Below, piece after piece: positions 6,429 through 15,112 of a stretch of 19,043 bases of DNA. Numbering within the stretch: the first letter of the stretch is position 1; every line of letters begins with the position of its first letter. Source of the DNA: CAYLLT01 sp964591605 (lineage in GTDB: Bacteria; Planctomycetota; Phycisphaerae; UBA1845; PWPN01). The stretch covers positions 1-19,043 of the forward strand of contig CAZQEN010000126.1 of the NCBI GenBank assembly GCA_964591605.1. The letters are read 5' to 3'. A model generated the notes under the pieces. That model did not search any database. It had not been told where the DNA came from and was given only the letters and a program-made list of their open reading frames with translations. A program made the translations under genes and the position numbers.

Positions 6429-6436
6429 TTCAACCC

Positions 6437-9400
6437 ATGCTGCTTCATCTGGTTCGTACGTTGTCCTGCGCCCGGTTTTCGCAGTCGCTGTCGGTTCTGT
6501 TGACGGTTCAGGGCTTCGCGGTCGTCACGGCATCGGGGGCGGTCCTGACCTACGAGATGGGGGTCGCTCCTGATGCGGAGCCGGTCCCGATGACCCGGGC
6601 GGGCGACGGATTCGGCAGCCAGGCCGCGGGGGATTTCTGCGGTCCGAACTTTGCCGGCTTCGTCAACGGATTTGCCGGGTGCGCGGGCCGCTTCGTGGAC
6701 AGCGGGGCGACCGGCACCAACGGATACTACAAGGACGGTTTTGCCGGTGCCTGGACCGCGGACCTCCGCATTTCGGTCGAGGTGTCGACCGGCGGGACCG
6801 GCACCATCGGGAACATGAACGTCGCCCAGGCGTCGGGAAACCGCGGGCGGGCCATCGCGTTCCTGAACAGTAACGACGCCGGGCTGGGCGGTCCGGTGGC
6901 GGCGCCCAACGCCTTTCGCCTCCAGATCAGGCACTCGGGGGTGATCGACGAAGTGAACGTCCCCAACAACCCCGCGAACTCTACCAGCTTCCACATGATC
7001 CGGATGGTTGTTCCCAACAACGATCATCTGCTTGTGTATGATCTCGAGAACGACACCGACCCGGGCCCCGGCGTGAGCTGGGCCCTCCTGCTCGACAGCG
7101 CCGGCATCAGCGGCGGGACGGGGCGGCCTTCCGTGTTCGCGGCCAACACCGGGGGGATTTCTCTGGGCGGGATTCACAGCTCCAGCGAAACCACCGCGGG
7201 GCGGCAGGTCTACGACTGGGTCCGCATCCATGACGGCGCCGCACTCGGGGCGACGGATCCGATCATGGCCGGCACACCGCCCGCCTCCTGTTCCCCATCG
7301 ACCTGCGATTGTGCGGCCAGTGTGACGCCCGTCCCGACTCAGACGCGCGTCGGATACGAAAACGGCATCCTCGACCCGGACAACAACGAGATCAGCCCGA
7401 TCCCGTACAGCTTCAACAACCTGAGCCCGGCGAATGCCATCACCAACTACACCGTGGCCGAGGTCGATGCGCTGGGCGAAGCGACCGATTACACCTGGCT
7501 TTCGGTACCGCCCGGCGAGCAGACCGGCAACATCGACCCCGCCTCCAGTACGACCGTCACGGCCCATCTGACCACGGCCGGACCGCCGAATCCTGGTCCT
7601 GGCCTTGCCCCGGGGGTATACAGTGGCTACCTCAAGTTCGACGACACGTGCGGCCCGTCTGCACCGTGCGCCAGCGACTCCATGACCTACGCTGATGGAG
7701 CGCTGGTGGGCAATGACGGCTGGACCGGAACGGCCACTTCCACGGAGATCGGCGTCGCGGCCGGCGAGGTGCAGCTCGCCAGCGGCAACAATGCCGGCGG
7801 CGGGGGGAACGATCCGGTTGCCATCCTCCCGGTCACCTGCGCCGAAGGGGCAAACGGGGTCATCTCGATCAGCATCCAGGCCCGCGCGGGTGGAGGCTCC
7901 GAGAATACGGTGTTCAGCCTGTGGTTCGAGTCTGCGGCCGGCGCGCCCCTGGGCCGCTGGGCCGGAAGCGGTGCTGAGGTGCGTGCCCAGGGCGGCAACG
8001 GCGTCACCGCGAACTATCCGCTCCCCGCGGCGGGGCCGGGCACCTACGCCCACCTCGAAGCCAGGATCAACGTGATCGGAAATGTGATCGAGTATCGCGT
8101 GGACGGCGTCTCCATCGGCACGTACACGCTGCTGAGCGCCGCGCCCCTGGGCCGCATCCGGTTCCAGCGCCTCGATGACAACAACACCGCCAGCGCGGAG
8201 ACGGTGTTCTTCGACGACCTGCAGGTGAATGTGCTCGTGCGGCACATCCGCCGGATTGATCTGACCGTCCGAGGCTGCGAGGTCGAGGTGCAGGAGCCGC
8301 GTCGCCTGGACCTGGGCTCGTGCGATTCATCGAGCGTGACGACGCACACCTTCACCATCCGGAACATCGGGGCATACGACTGGACGGGCTTCCGGGCGTT
8401 CGAATTCAACGATGACGACGACTGGTTGACCCTCTCCTATGAGAACATGCCCGCGGGTCTGCCCGTGGTGCGAAACGGCACGGCCACGGTGACGGCCACC
8501 ATCGACTGGAGCGCCGCCCCCGTCACCATTGCCGGCGACGATCTGATCGGCGTCATCCGTTTCGCCGCCTCGTGCGACAACGGTGCGACCGAGGTATTCG
8601 ACACGCCGGCCGACACGATCACCATCAATGACAACGTTGCCAACCCGCCGCTGATCGCCAGATATGAGGGCAACGTCCTGCCGAACGTGCCGAACTCCGG
8701 CGGGCCCGGTTTCACCTTCGTGCTGCTGGCCGACGGGAGCGCCGAGCAGGGCTCCATCGTGTCGGATGTCGGCCTGGACGGGGCGCTGGACGGCCTGGCG
8801 TATCGTCTCGTGGATGGTCCGACGGCCAGGACCCGCTGGCGGGTCTCGCCCTCGGCCAACATCGGCAATGCGGCCGGCGCCACCGTCGTCGCCCGGGTCA
8901 AGACCGTCTCGGTCGGCGGGGACCCGAGCGGCAATCTCTTCATTTTCGCCGATCCGACCGGCGGCGGCTCCGACGGGATCTCCGCTTCGGCGCATTGGGC
9001 GGGGGCCGCGGGTCAGGTGGTCGAGACCGATCGCGGCGTTGCCATGCCGGCGACGGGCGACGGCAACTATCACATCATTCGCCTCACCTCGCAGGCGCTC
9101 ACCGGCCTGGGGAACGTCATCCGCGTCTACGTGGATGAGAATCCCACACCGGTGCTCGAGATCACCAACGCCGGCAGCGTCGGCTCGGACGCCGGGCTGG
9201 ATGCCGTGGGCTTCGGCGCCGGAGACACGGAAGGGCAACAGGAGATCTACTTCGACTGCTTCTACGGCACGAATGCCGGCGCGTTCGCACCGGGCGAGGA
9301 GGACGACTGCATCGGCAGCCTGGTCTGTGTGCCGTCGTGCAATCACCCCTTCGCCGATGCCGACCCGGTGCCCGATGGCGATGGTGATGTGGACGTCGAC

Positions 9401-9592
9401 GACTTCGCCTTTTTCCAGCGCTGCTACACCGGCCCCGATTTCGCGGGAGTGCTGTCGCCGGAGTGCAAGTGCTTCGATCAGGACAGCACCGGCGCCAGCG
9501 CCGGCAGCGTCGACAGTCGGGATTTCCTCAAGTTCGTCGCCTGCCAGAGCGGCGCCAACGTGCCCTGGGTGCCGACGGTGGCGTGTCCGTAG
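6437..9592 (+). CDS. Large secreted multi-domain protein with LamG-like, BACON-like and degenerate dockerin modules
   Basis: This 1051-residue exported protein of unknown function is probably attached to or released from the cell surface. A signal peptide occupies about the first 33 residues (hydrophobic LSVLLTVQGFAVVTASG). Three jelly-roll (LamG/concanavalin-like) segments can be seen at about 35-280, 412-598 and 735-950, each ending in a DWVRIHDG, FFDDLQV or YFDCFYG type strand. Between them lie two BACON/Ig-like segments (about 290-400, with YTWLSVPPGEQTGNID and GVYSGYLKF; about 608-731, with DDDDWLTL and VTATIDW). Residues 960-1051 are dockerin-like, with one good calcium loop (DGDGDVDVDDF), a second degenerate one and several cysteines. 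Carbohydrate or matrix binding is plausible but unproven. The domain calls are by pattern, not by search. The start is set by AGAGGAGG. Confidence 0.85.
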   Translation: MLLHLVRTLSCARFSQSLSVLLTVQGFAVVTASGAVLTYEMGVAPDAEPVPMTRAGDGFGSQAAGDFCGPNFAGFVNGFAGCAGRFVDSGATGTNGYYKDGFAGAWTADLRISVEVSTGGTGTIGNMNVAQASGNRGRAIAFLNSNDAGLGGPVAAPNAFRLQIRHSGVIDEVNVPNNPANSTSFHMIRMVVPNNDHLLVYDLENDTDPGPGVSWALLLDSAGISGGTGRPSVFAANTGGISLGGIHSSSETTAGRQVYDWVRIHDGAALGATDPIMAGTPPASCSPSTCDCAASVTPVPTQTRVGYENGILDPDNNEISPIPYSFNNLSPANAITNYTVAEVDALGEATDYTWLSVPPGEQTGNIDPASSTTVTAHLTTAGPPNPGPGLAPGVYSGYLKFDDTCGPSAPCASDSMTYADGALVGNDGWTGTATSTEIGVAAGEVQLASGNNAGGGGNDPVAILPVTCAEGANGVISISIQARAGGGSENTVFSLWFESAAGAPLGRWAGSGAEVRAQGGNGVTANYPLPAAGPGTYAHLEARINVIGNVIEYRVDGVSIGTYTLLSAAPLGRIRFQRLDDNNTASAETVFFDDLQVNVLVRHIRRIDLTVRGCEVEVQEPRRLDLGSCDSSSVTTHTFTIRNIGAYDWTGFRAFEFNDDDDWLTLSYENMPAGLPVVRNGTATVTATIDWSAAPVTIAGDDLIGVIRFAASCDNGATEVFDTPADTITINDNVANPPLIARYEGNVLPNVPNSGGPGFTFVLLADGSAEQGSIVSDVGLDGALDGLAYRLVDGPTARTRWRVSPSANIGNAAGATVVARVKTVSVGGDPSGNLFIFADPTGGGSDGISASAHWAGAAGQVVETDRGVAMPATGDGNYHIIRLTSQALTGLGNVIRVYVDENPTPVLEITNAGSVGSDAGLDAVGFGAGDTEGQQEIYFDCFYGTNAGAFAPGEEDDCIGSLVCVPSCNHPFADADPVPDGDGDVDVDDFAFFQRCYTGPDFAGVLSPECKCFDQDSTGASAGSVDSRDFLKFVACQSGANVPWVPTVACP

Positions 9593-9598
9593 AAATGC

Positions 9599-9635
9599 GA
9601 CTCCCCTCGCGGGGATGGTCGGTGTAAGAGGAGTC
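9599..9635 (+). terminator. Hairpin just past the 1051-residue gene
   Basis: GACTCC (9599-9604) can pair with GGAGTC (9630-9635), and the inner CCCC-TCG-CGGGG forms a tight hairpin. There is no T run. It may be a weak terminator or an mRNA-stabilising structure. Confidence 0.35.
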
Positions 9636-9681
9636 CTGCCCGGCTGTGCGGGCGGGCGGGATGAGAATTTCAGCGAAGGCC

Positions 9682-9717
9682 GGGTACGGCCCTGTATCGC
9701 AGTCAGCGTCCGTACCC
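9682..9717 (+). promoter_or_regulatory. Hairpin in front of the PEP-CTERM gene
   Basis: GGGTACGG (9682-9689) and CCGTACCC (9710-9717) form perfect 8-bp arms around 20 bases. The hairpin ends three bases before the ribosome-binding site GAGGAGG at 9721, so it sits where it could affect ribosome loading. Confidence 0.45.
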
Positions 9718-9734
9718 CATGAGGAGGCGTGGAA

Positions 9735-10631
9735 ATGCACCAGGGAAAAGCAGGCAGCAGTGTCCTGTGCTGCGCAGCAGCATGGGCAGGGATGTCGATC
9801 TTGGCCGGCAGCGCGAGGGCGCTGCCCGTCACCTACGATCCCCTCCCAGGAACTGGGACGATGTCGGCCAGCGGCTGGACGCTCGTCGCCAAGAGCAACC
9901 AGGACATCATCGACGGGAAGTCGAGGGATTACTCGGTGTCCGCCGCAGACGGCGGGACCAACGGCGTGTGGGGCATCAACGACAACAACAGTCCTTCGAA
10001 CGCGTACATGCACATGGTGAGGGATCCCAATCTCGACGATGGCAGCGGCGCGGGTGAAACCGGGCTCTCGGCCTCCACTGGCCTGATCATGGCCCGGATC
10101 AAGGCCATCAGCGGAACCAACACCGCGGGTACCTTCGGCTACACGGTCGGCTTCGGCTCCAACAACATCTCCGGAGCGATCGGCGTACGAGCGGGTGCCG
10201 TCAAATTCGCCGATGTGCCCGGCAGCTCGTCCACTCTGGGCAATTACAGCACCGACACGACCTCGAATTATCGGGTCTACGCCCTGGTCTACAGCGCCGG
10301 CGGAGCATTCACCGCGTACATCTCGAACGGCAGCAACGCGAGTCCCAACGCGGCGGACTGGACGACCATGGGAAGCGGTACGATCAGCGGCATCGCCGCC
10401 TTGACGGACCACAACGGTGTGAAGCAGACCGGCCTGGTGGTGGGCAGCTTCGGCACCAGCGGCAACGCATCGAACGTCAACCTCGACTGGCTTTACTGGA
10501 CCAAGAATGATCTGGGCAGCGTCTCCGGCCTGCAGCCGTGGGACGACTATGTCGTGCCGGAGCCGGCCACGCTCGCGCTGCTGGTTGCGGGCGTGCCGCT
10601 GGTGATGCGAAGGCGGCGTCAGATGACCTGA
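9735..10631 (+). CDS. PEP-CTERM sorted secreted protein
   Basis: This 298-residue exported protein of unknown function carries a C-terminal PEP-CTERM sorting signal: VPEPATLALL, a hydrophobic stretch, then a run of four arginines two residues from the end region. Such proteins are recognised by an exosortase/EpsH-type enzyme, which must lie elsewhere since none is in the window. A signal peptide is visible at the start (SVLCCAAAWAGMSILAGSARA, cleavage near residue 30). The body is rich in Gly, Ser, Asn and Thr and looks like one beta-sandwich (GTFGYTVGFGS and VNLDWLYWTKND strands), similar in style to LamG-like modules of the preceding protein. GAGGAGG at 9721-9727 is one base from the GTG at 9729 but seven from the ATG at 9735, so the ATG is the start. 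Confidence 0.85.
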   Translation: MHQGKAGSSVLCCAAAWAGMSILAGSARALPVTYDPLPGTGTMSASGWTLVAKSNQDIIDGKSRDYSVSAADGGTNGVWGINDNNSPSNAYMHMVRDPNLDDGSGAGETGLSASTGLIMARIKAISGTNTAGTFGYTVGFGSNNISGAIGVRAGAVKFADVPGSSSTLGNYSTDTTSNYRVYALVYSAGGAFTAYISNGSNASPNAADWTTMGSGTISGIAALTDHNGVKQTGLVVGSFGTSGNASNVNLDWLYWTKNDLGSVSGLQPWDDYVVPEPATLALLVAGVPLVMRRRRQMT

Positions 10632-10865
10632 GCGCAGCGGCCTCATGCGGGGCAGCTGCCCAGTGATGTCCCCCGGTGAGTCGTCATGATTTCTCCTCTT
10701 CCCTCCTCCGATCTGTGACGAGCCGAGACCCAGGGCTCGACGCAGGAGGAAGCCCGGCGCGACAAGGAGTGTCCTTGTCGCGCCTCTTGAATTGGTGGGG
10801 GCACCACAGTGTCGATCTGCGAAGGCCGACGTCAAGCGGTTTCCTCTGCAGCGGGTGAATCAGCC
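10632..10865. other. Intergenic region before the paralogue array
   Basis: This is 234 bases. It holds a small hairpin (CGAGCC at 10719 with GGCTCG at 10734), a 13-bp perfect hairpin (10756-10784, separate entry), and an open frame from GTG 10809 that joins the first paralogue. I treat 10809-10865 as untranslated because the other three paralogues begin at the position homologous to 10866. GGGTGA at 10853-10858 could serve as ribosome-binding site. Confidence 0.5.
10756..10784 (+). terminator. Perfect 13-bp hairpin after the PEP-CTERM gene
   Basis: GGCGCGACAAGGA pairs with TCCTTGTCGCGCC across a GTG loop. It is extremely stable and lies about 125 bases past the PEP-CTERM stop. TCTTGAATT follows, so the T run is weak. 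It is a terminator or transcript-end barrier isolating the following array, or possibly a dispersed palindrome. Confidence 0.55.
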
Positions 10866-10979
10866 GTGAGACGTGAAACGTTAGACGTGAGACGTGAGAC
10901 GTCGAAGGCCATCCCCTGCCCACGTCTCACGTCTCACGTCTCACGTCTCATATCCCAAATCTCACGTCTCACGTCTCAC
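10866..10979 (+). repeat. Heptamer inverted repeat, copy A (start of paralogue A)
   Basis: The left arm (10866-10902) is GTGAGAC, GTGAAAC, GTTAGAC, GTGAGAC, GTGAGAC plus GT. The right arm (10922-10979) is ACGTCTC four times, ATATCCC, AAATCTC, then ACGTCTC twice plus AC. The loop is 19 bases. The arms are complementary over more than 30 bases with few mismatches. It is read in frame by paralogue A, whose GTG start is the first base triplet of the repeat. Confidence 0.9.
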
Positions 10980-12944
10980 CTGCTGATCATCCTGCTGTGC
11001 AGCGCCACCTACGCCGCGCCGCCGCTGGCCCCGAGCATCACGTGGCCGCCGGCTGGAGCGATTCTGGCCTCCAACCGCATCGATGTGGGCTGGAGCGGCG
11101 GCGGCCACGATCGCTACGAAATCCACATCGGCTCGCACAACACGCCTTCCTCGGCCGATGCGTGGGATTCCGGCGAGGTGTCCGTGCCCTACCCCGGCGT
11201 GGTCACCGCCGAAACGCCGCCGCTGACCCCGGAGAAGACGTACTACGTGTTCGTCCGGTTGCACAATTCCGAGGGATGGGGGCCGTGGAGTGCGCCTTTC
11301 CGGCATTTTTATGTGGCAGGCGAGTGGGGCGGCGACCCTTACAACGTGAAACCTGAGGGCGGCCAGCAGCGCGACCATGCCATCGTGTTCAGCCCTGCCC
11401 GCAATGAATACCTCGTCTCGTACATGGACATTCAGCCCGACCAGCGCTGGTATGCGAAGGGCTGGCGATTGAGCAGTGCTGGGACGCGCATCGGACCTGA
11501 GATCCGCTCCGACGGCGGCGAGGAAGGCGCCGGGGCGACGGCGGTGACGTACAACAGCATGCGAGGCGAGTACCTGATCGCCGCCCGCGACATGTACGCC
11601 CATCTCTTCGGCCAGCGGGTCAGCGCGGTTGATGGCAGCCTCCCGGCGGAAGCCGTGTTCATCCACAACGCGAACGCCACGCTGGAGCACGACATCGCCT
11701 ATGCCTCCGTGAGCGACGTTTATCTTGAGATCTGGCGTGACGACGGCGCGGGGGGCTGCACGGCCGTCAAGGCGCGGCGACTCGACGGCGCCACGGGCGC
11801 GCCGATCGGCAGCGTCATCACGGTGGTCAGCAACGGCCTGTGCGTCGGCGGACCGAAAGCGAGCTACAACCCCGCCGCCGACGAGTTCTTCATCACGTAC
11901 CAGCAGGTGCCGCCCAGCGATCAGCAGGACCTGTACTGCCGGCGGATCAGTGCATCAACCGGAGCGCTGCTCGGGGCGGCGGCCACGCCCCTGGCCGTCT
12001 CGGGCGTGACGGAGTGGAACAACGGCATCGCTTACGATTCGGACCTGAACCGGTTCCTGGTGGCATACGAGAAGTACGATCCGCAGTACACGGCGTGGGG
12101 TCAGTTCGTCGCCGCAGACGCGACGCTGATCGGCGCGCCGTTTCCAATCGACGGGCCGGCCTGGCGCGGCGGGGCGGTTCGCTGCGCGTGGAACGCGGCC
12201 ACAAAGGAATACCTGGTCGTCTGGCTGCACGGGATCTCGGAGGCAAACTACGCCCGGCGCGTGTCACAGACGGGCGGGCTGGTTGGCCAGCCGTTCCGCA
12301 CGAACGGCGGCGTCACCGGCTTCGGGAACTTCGGACCCATCGTCGCAGCGAACTCGGTCAGCGGCGATTTCCTGATCTGCTGGCAGAACAATCACACGGA
12401 TGTGTACACGCGTCGGTACAAGCCCTATCCGCTGCCGCCGCCGGATGTCACCGCGCCCGCGCCCGTGACGAATCTGTCGCTGACGCGCTACGCCAATGCC
12501 ATCGGCCTTCAGTGGACGAATCCGGCAACGCCGGATTATGCGGGGGCGCTGGTGCGCGTGAAAACGACGGGATTTCCGAGCGGTCCGACCGACGGGACGC
12601 TGGTGATCGATCAGCCGGGCGCGCCGGGTTCCGCGGAGGGCGTGGAGCAGGGGGGCCTTGCCCGCGGGACGTACTACTACGCCGTTTTTGCCCACGATGA
12701 GGTGCCGAATCACGCGCCGGCCGCACTGGCGACGGCGAGCGTGCTGCCGGGCGACTTTGACGGCGACGGCGACATTGATCAGGTGGACTTCGGGCATCTT
12801 CAGACGTGCCTGGGCCCGGATGGAGCGGCCCATCCGCCGGAATGCCGGGACGCGGACCTGAGTCTCGATCACGACGTAGATGCTCAGGATTTCGGCCTGT
12901 TTCTGCCCTGCATGGGCGGCGCGGAGCAGCCGCCGGGGTGTTGA
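10866..12944 (+). CDS. Secreted seven-repeat propeller protein with dockerin-like C-terminus, paralogue A
   Basis: This is a 692-residue predicted exported protein of unknown function. Residues 1-38 are encoded by the heptamer repeat and are basic. They are followed by the hydrophobic LLIILLCSATYA, with signal cleavage near residue 50. Residues 52-148 look like a fibronectin-III domain (YEIHIGS, YYVFVRLHNSEGWGPWS). About 172-520 hold seven repeats of the form (I/V)xYNxxxxEYLVxY...RRxxxxxGxxxG, suggesting a seven-bladed beta-propeller. A second fibronectin-like domain (530-628) and a dockerin-like pair of calcium loops (DFDGDGDIDQVDF and DLSLDHDVDAQDF, 629-692) follow, with four cysteines including the last residue. 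I choose the GTG at 10866 because paralogues B, C and D start at the homologous codon; GTG 10809 is the alternative. Confidence 0.85.
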   Translation: MRRETLDVRRETSKAIPCPRLTSHVSRLISQISRLTSHLLIILLCSATYAAPPLAPSITWPPAGAILASNRIDVGWSGGGHDRYEIHIGSHNTPSSADAWDSGEVSVPYPGVVTAETPPLTPEKTYYVFVRLHNSEGWGPWSAPFRHFYVAGEWGGDPYNVKPEGGQQRDHAIVFSPARNEYLVSYMDIQPDQRWYAKGWRLSSAGTRIGPEIRSDGGEEGAGATAVTYNSMRGEYLIAARDMYAHLFGQRVSAVDGSLPAEAVFIHNANATLEHDIAYASVSDVYLEIWRDDGAGGCTAVKARRLDGATGAPIGSVITVVSNGLCVGGPKASYNPAADEFFITYQQVPPSDQQDLYCRRISASTGALLGAAATPLAVSGVTEWNNGIAYDSDLNRFLVAYEKYDPQYTAWGQFVAADATLIGAPFPIDGPAWRGGAVRCAWNAATKEYLVVWLHGISEANYARRVSQTGGLVGQPFRTNGGVTGFGNFGPIVAANSVSGDFLICWQNNHTDVYTRRYKPYPLPPPDVTAPAPVTNLSLTRYANAIGLQWTNPATPDYAGALVRVKTTGFPSGPTDGTLVIDQPGAPGSAEGVEQGGLARGTYYYAVFAHDEVPNHAPAALATASVLPGDFDGDGDIDQVDFGHLQTCLGPDGAAHPPECRDADLSLDHDVDAQDFGLFLPCMGGAEQPPGC

Positions 12945-12978
12945 GGAAAGTGAGAAAGCGCGAAGGTGAGAAAGTAAC
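12945..12978 (+). repeat. Purine-rich spacer between paralogues A and B
   Basis: This 34-base spacer is built of GTGAGAAAG-like units and contains AAGGTGAG. An in-frame TGA at 12967 makes the GTG at 12979 the first usable start codon of paralogue B. Closely related spacers precede C and D. Confidence 0.7.
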
Positions 12979-13092
12979 GTGAGACGTGAGACGTTAGACG
13001 TGAGACGTGACGTGTTGAGGGCCGTCCTCTGCCCACGTCTCACGTCTCACGTCTCACGTCTCATATCCCGCATCTCACGTCCCACGTCTCAC
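12979..13092 (+). repeat. Heptamer inverted repeat, copy B (start of paralogue B)
   Basis: The left arm (12979-13013) is GTGAGAC, GTGAGAC, GTTAGAC, GTGAGAC, GTGACGT. The right arm (13035-13092) has eight heptamers: ACGTCTC four times, ATATCCC, GCATCTC, ACGTCCC, ACGTCTC. The loop is 21 bases and resembles that of copy A. The distance from GTG to the hydrophobic core is exactly 38 codons, the same as in copy A. Confidence 0.9.
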
Positions 13093-15075
13093 CTGCTGAT
13101 CATCCTGCTGTGCACCGTCACCTACGCCGCGCCGCCGCTGGCGCCGACCATCACCTGGCCGCCGGCGGGGGCGATCCTGGGCTCCAATCGCGTCGACCTG
13201 ACGTGGTCGGGCGGCGGGCACGACCGTTATGAAATCCACATTGGCTCGTTCAATACGCCTGCGTCGTCGAACGGCTGGGACTCGGGCGAGGTGTCGGTGC
13301 CGTATCCGGGCGTGACGACGGTTGAAACGCCGCCGCTCGCGCCGCAGCAGACGTATTACGTGTTCGTCCGTTTGCACAATTCCGAGGGCTGGGGACCGTG
13401 GAGCCCGCCTTTCCGGCATCTCCACGTGGGCGGCGAACTGATGAGCGATCCGTACCTCGTTGCCGGACCCGACGGGGCGCAGCGCGCTCACACGATCTGC
13501 TTTAACCCCGACCGGAGCGAATACCTGGTTGCGTATTTCGACGCCAAGGTGAACCAGAGGTCAGTGATCTCGTTCTTCCGCCTCGATGCTGCCGGCACGC
13601 GGATCGGCGGTGAGACAACGGTACCGGACGACCTGGAGGGAACCGGTGGTCCCTGGCTGTGCTATAACACCGCGCGCCAGGAGTATCTGCTCACCTATGG
13701 CGGTTACACCACGGCGGGCGGGCTTCACGCCGAGATCCGCGTGCAGCGGATCGACGCCGCCACCGGCGGGCTGATCGGTGGCAGCATCTGGATCGACAAC
13801 GAACAGGGCGCCGCGCTGAGCAAAGTGGCGTACTCGAGCGCCAGCGACTGCTATCTGCTCGTCTGGGAGAACGGGGGCGGCGAGGGCGTCCTGCCGGTCT
13901 ATGCCCAGCGCCTCAGCAGCACGGCCGTACCGCTCGGGGGCATCTTCCACGTGAGCGTCGGCACCTACGTGTACGCCGGCAATCCCTCGATCTGCTACAA
14001 CGCCGTCCATGATGAGTTCATGGTGACGTTCCAGGCGTACTACGACACCGAGCCGCTGACGTGGTGGGATTACTACGCGCAGCGGGTGCGGGCCTCCGAC
14101 GGCGTGCTGCTCGGGCCGAACATCACGATCGCGGCCACGCCCGATTACGACAGCAACGGCGATGTGACGCACGACGCCTTGCTCAACCGGTATCTGGTGA
14201 TCTACGACGGTGGCCCGCCCAGCCCGTGGGGACAGTTTGTGACCGCGTCGGGCGCGCTGGACGGCCCGCGGTTTCCCGTGGGCAACTCCGACTTTCACGG
14301 AGGGATGTCGGCGGTCACGTGGAATCCTCTGACAGGAGAATATCTGGCCACCTGGGCACACTGCTGCACCGAAAGCAACTTCGCCCGCCGGCTGAGCCAG
14401 GCCGGGGCCTATCTGGGTGAGCCGTTCCGCACCAACGGCTACGTGAAGGGCTTCGGCAACTGGGATCCGATTTCGGCCCTCAATGCGCACACGGGGGAGT
14501 CTCTGATCTGCTGGTTCTGGCAGTACGACGACGTGTACGTTCGGCGGTACCGGCCGTACGCACTGCCGCCCCCGGATACGCAGGCCCCCGCCCCTGTGAC
14601 GAATCTGACGCTGACGCGGTATGCGAATACGATGGGTATATCCTGGACGAACCCGTCGACGCAGGATTTCGCAGGGGCGGTGGTTCGCTTCAAGACCACG
14701 GGTTATCCGTCCAGCCCGACTGACGGCACGCTGGTGCTCGATCAGGGTGATGCTCCCGGAACCTCGAGCTCGATCGAGCACGACGGCCTGGCGCGAGGAA
14801 CCTACTACTATGCCATCTTCGCGCACGATGAAGTGCCGAACCACTCCCCGGCCACCCTGGCCCAGGCGACGATCCTGCCGGGTGACTTCGACGGCGACGA
14901 CGACATCGACCAGACGGATTTCGCCCATCTGCAGGTGTGCCTGGGCGGTGACGCCGTGAATTATCCGCCCGGTTGCCGCGATGCCGATCTGGGCGATGAC
15001 GGCGACGTGGACGGCACGGACCTGACCGCTTTTCTGGGATGCATGGGTGGACCGGAGCAGCCGCCGGGGTGTTGA
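12979..15075 (+). CDS. Secreted seven-repeat propeller protein with dockerin-like C-terminus, paralogue B
   Basis: This 698-residue protein is closely similar to A and C. The repeat-encoded basic leader (1-38) and the hydrophobic LLIILLCTVTYA give a long signal peptide. The fibronectin-like domain at 52-150 is almost identical to A. Seven propeller-like repeats follow at about 172-521; for example ICYNAVHDEFMVTF pairs with YYAQRVRASDGVLLG, and VTWNPLTGEYLATW with NFARRLSQAGAYLG. A second fibronectin-like domain (about 535-630) and a dockerin-like end (DFDGDDDIDQTDF and DLGDDGDVDGTDL) close with PPGC. GTG 12979 is the first start codon after an in-frame TGA at 12967. The protein could bind carbohydrate or a surface partner; nothing in it suggests an enzyme. 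Confidence 0.88.
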   Translation: MRRETLDVRRDVLRAVLCPRLTSHVSRLISRISRPTSHLLIILLCTVTYAAPPLAPTITWPPAGAILGSNRVDLTWSGGGHDRYEIHIGSFNTPASSNGWDSGEVSVPYPGVTTVETPPLAPQQTYYVFVRLHNSEGWGPWSPPFRHLHVGGELMSDPYLVAGPDGAQRAHTICFNPDRSEYLVAYFDAKVNQRSVISFFRLDAAGTRIGGETTVPDDLEGTGGPWLCYNTARQEYLLTYGGYTTAGGLHAEIRVQRIDAATGGLIGGSIWIDNEQGAALSKVAYSSASDCYLLVWENGGGEGVLPVYAQRLSSTAVPLGGIFHVSVGTYVYAGNPSICYNAVHDEFMVTFQAYYDTEPLTWWDYYAQRVRASDGVLLGPNITIAATPDYDSNGDVTHDALLNRYLVIYDGGPPSPWGQFVTASGALDGPRFPVGNSDFHGGMSAVTWNPLTGEYLATWAHCCTESNFARRLSQAGAYLGEPFRTNGYVKGFGNWDPISALNAHTGESLICWFWQYDDVYVRRYRPYALPPPDTQAPAPVTNLTLTRYANTMGISWTNPSTQDFAGAVVRFKTTGYPSSPTDGTLVLDQGDAPGTSSSIEHDGLARGTYYYAIFAHDEVPNHSPATLAQATILPGDFDGDDDIDQTDFAHLQVCLGGDAVNYPPGCRDADLGDDGDVDGTDLTAFLGCMGGPEQPPGC

Positions 15076-15112
15076 GTGGGAAAGTGCGAACGTGAGAAAG
15101 TGAGAAAGTCAC
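15076..15112 (+). repeat. Purine-rich spacer between paralogues B and C
   Basis: These 37 bases of GTGCGAA and GTGAGAAAG units are homologous to 12945-12978. An in-frame TGA at 15101 precedes the GTG at 15113 by exactly three codons, as in B and D. Confidence 0.7.

Larger units (their letters stand above)
6076..6436. other. Divergent intergenic region upstream of the regulator and the 1051-residue surface protein
   Basis: This is 361 bases with no supportable gene. It holds a dyad TGACCC-N7-GGGTCA (6118-6136), an AT-rich stretch (6150-6225) with a degenerate copy of the operator motif (6206-6216), a candidate plus-strand promoter (6228-6256), and a leader of about 175 bases ending in a strong ribosome-binding site (6421). 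Confidence 0.6.

Noticed and set aside
6212..8245. Long minus-strand open frame of 677 codons opposite the large surface protein
   Set aside because: It is a high-GC shadow of the plus-strand gene. It has no family resemblance, is rich in Arg, Gly and Ala, and has no ribosome-binding site. The same applies to the long minus-strand frames at 3335-4708, 8327-9832, 9528-10835 and 13561-14928.
10809..10865. GTG 10809 as the start of paralogue A
   Set aside because: It is possible, but B, C and D have an in-frame TGA just before the codon homologous to 10866, so their common start is that GTG. The 19 extra residues show no signal-peptide character.
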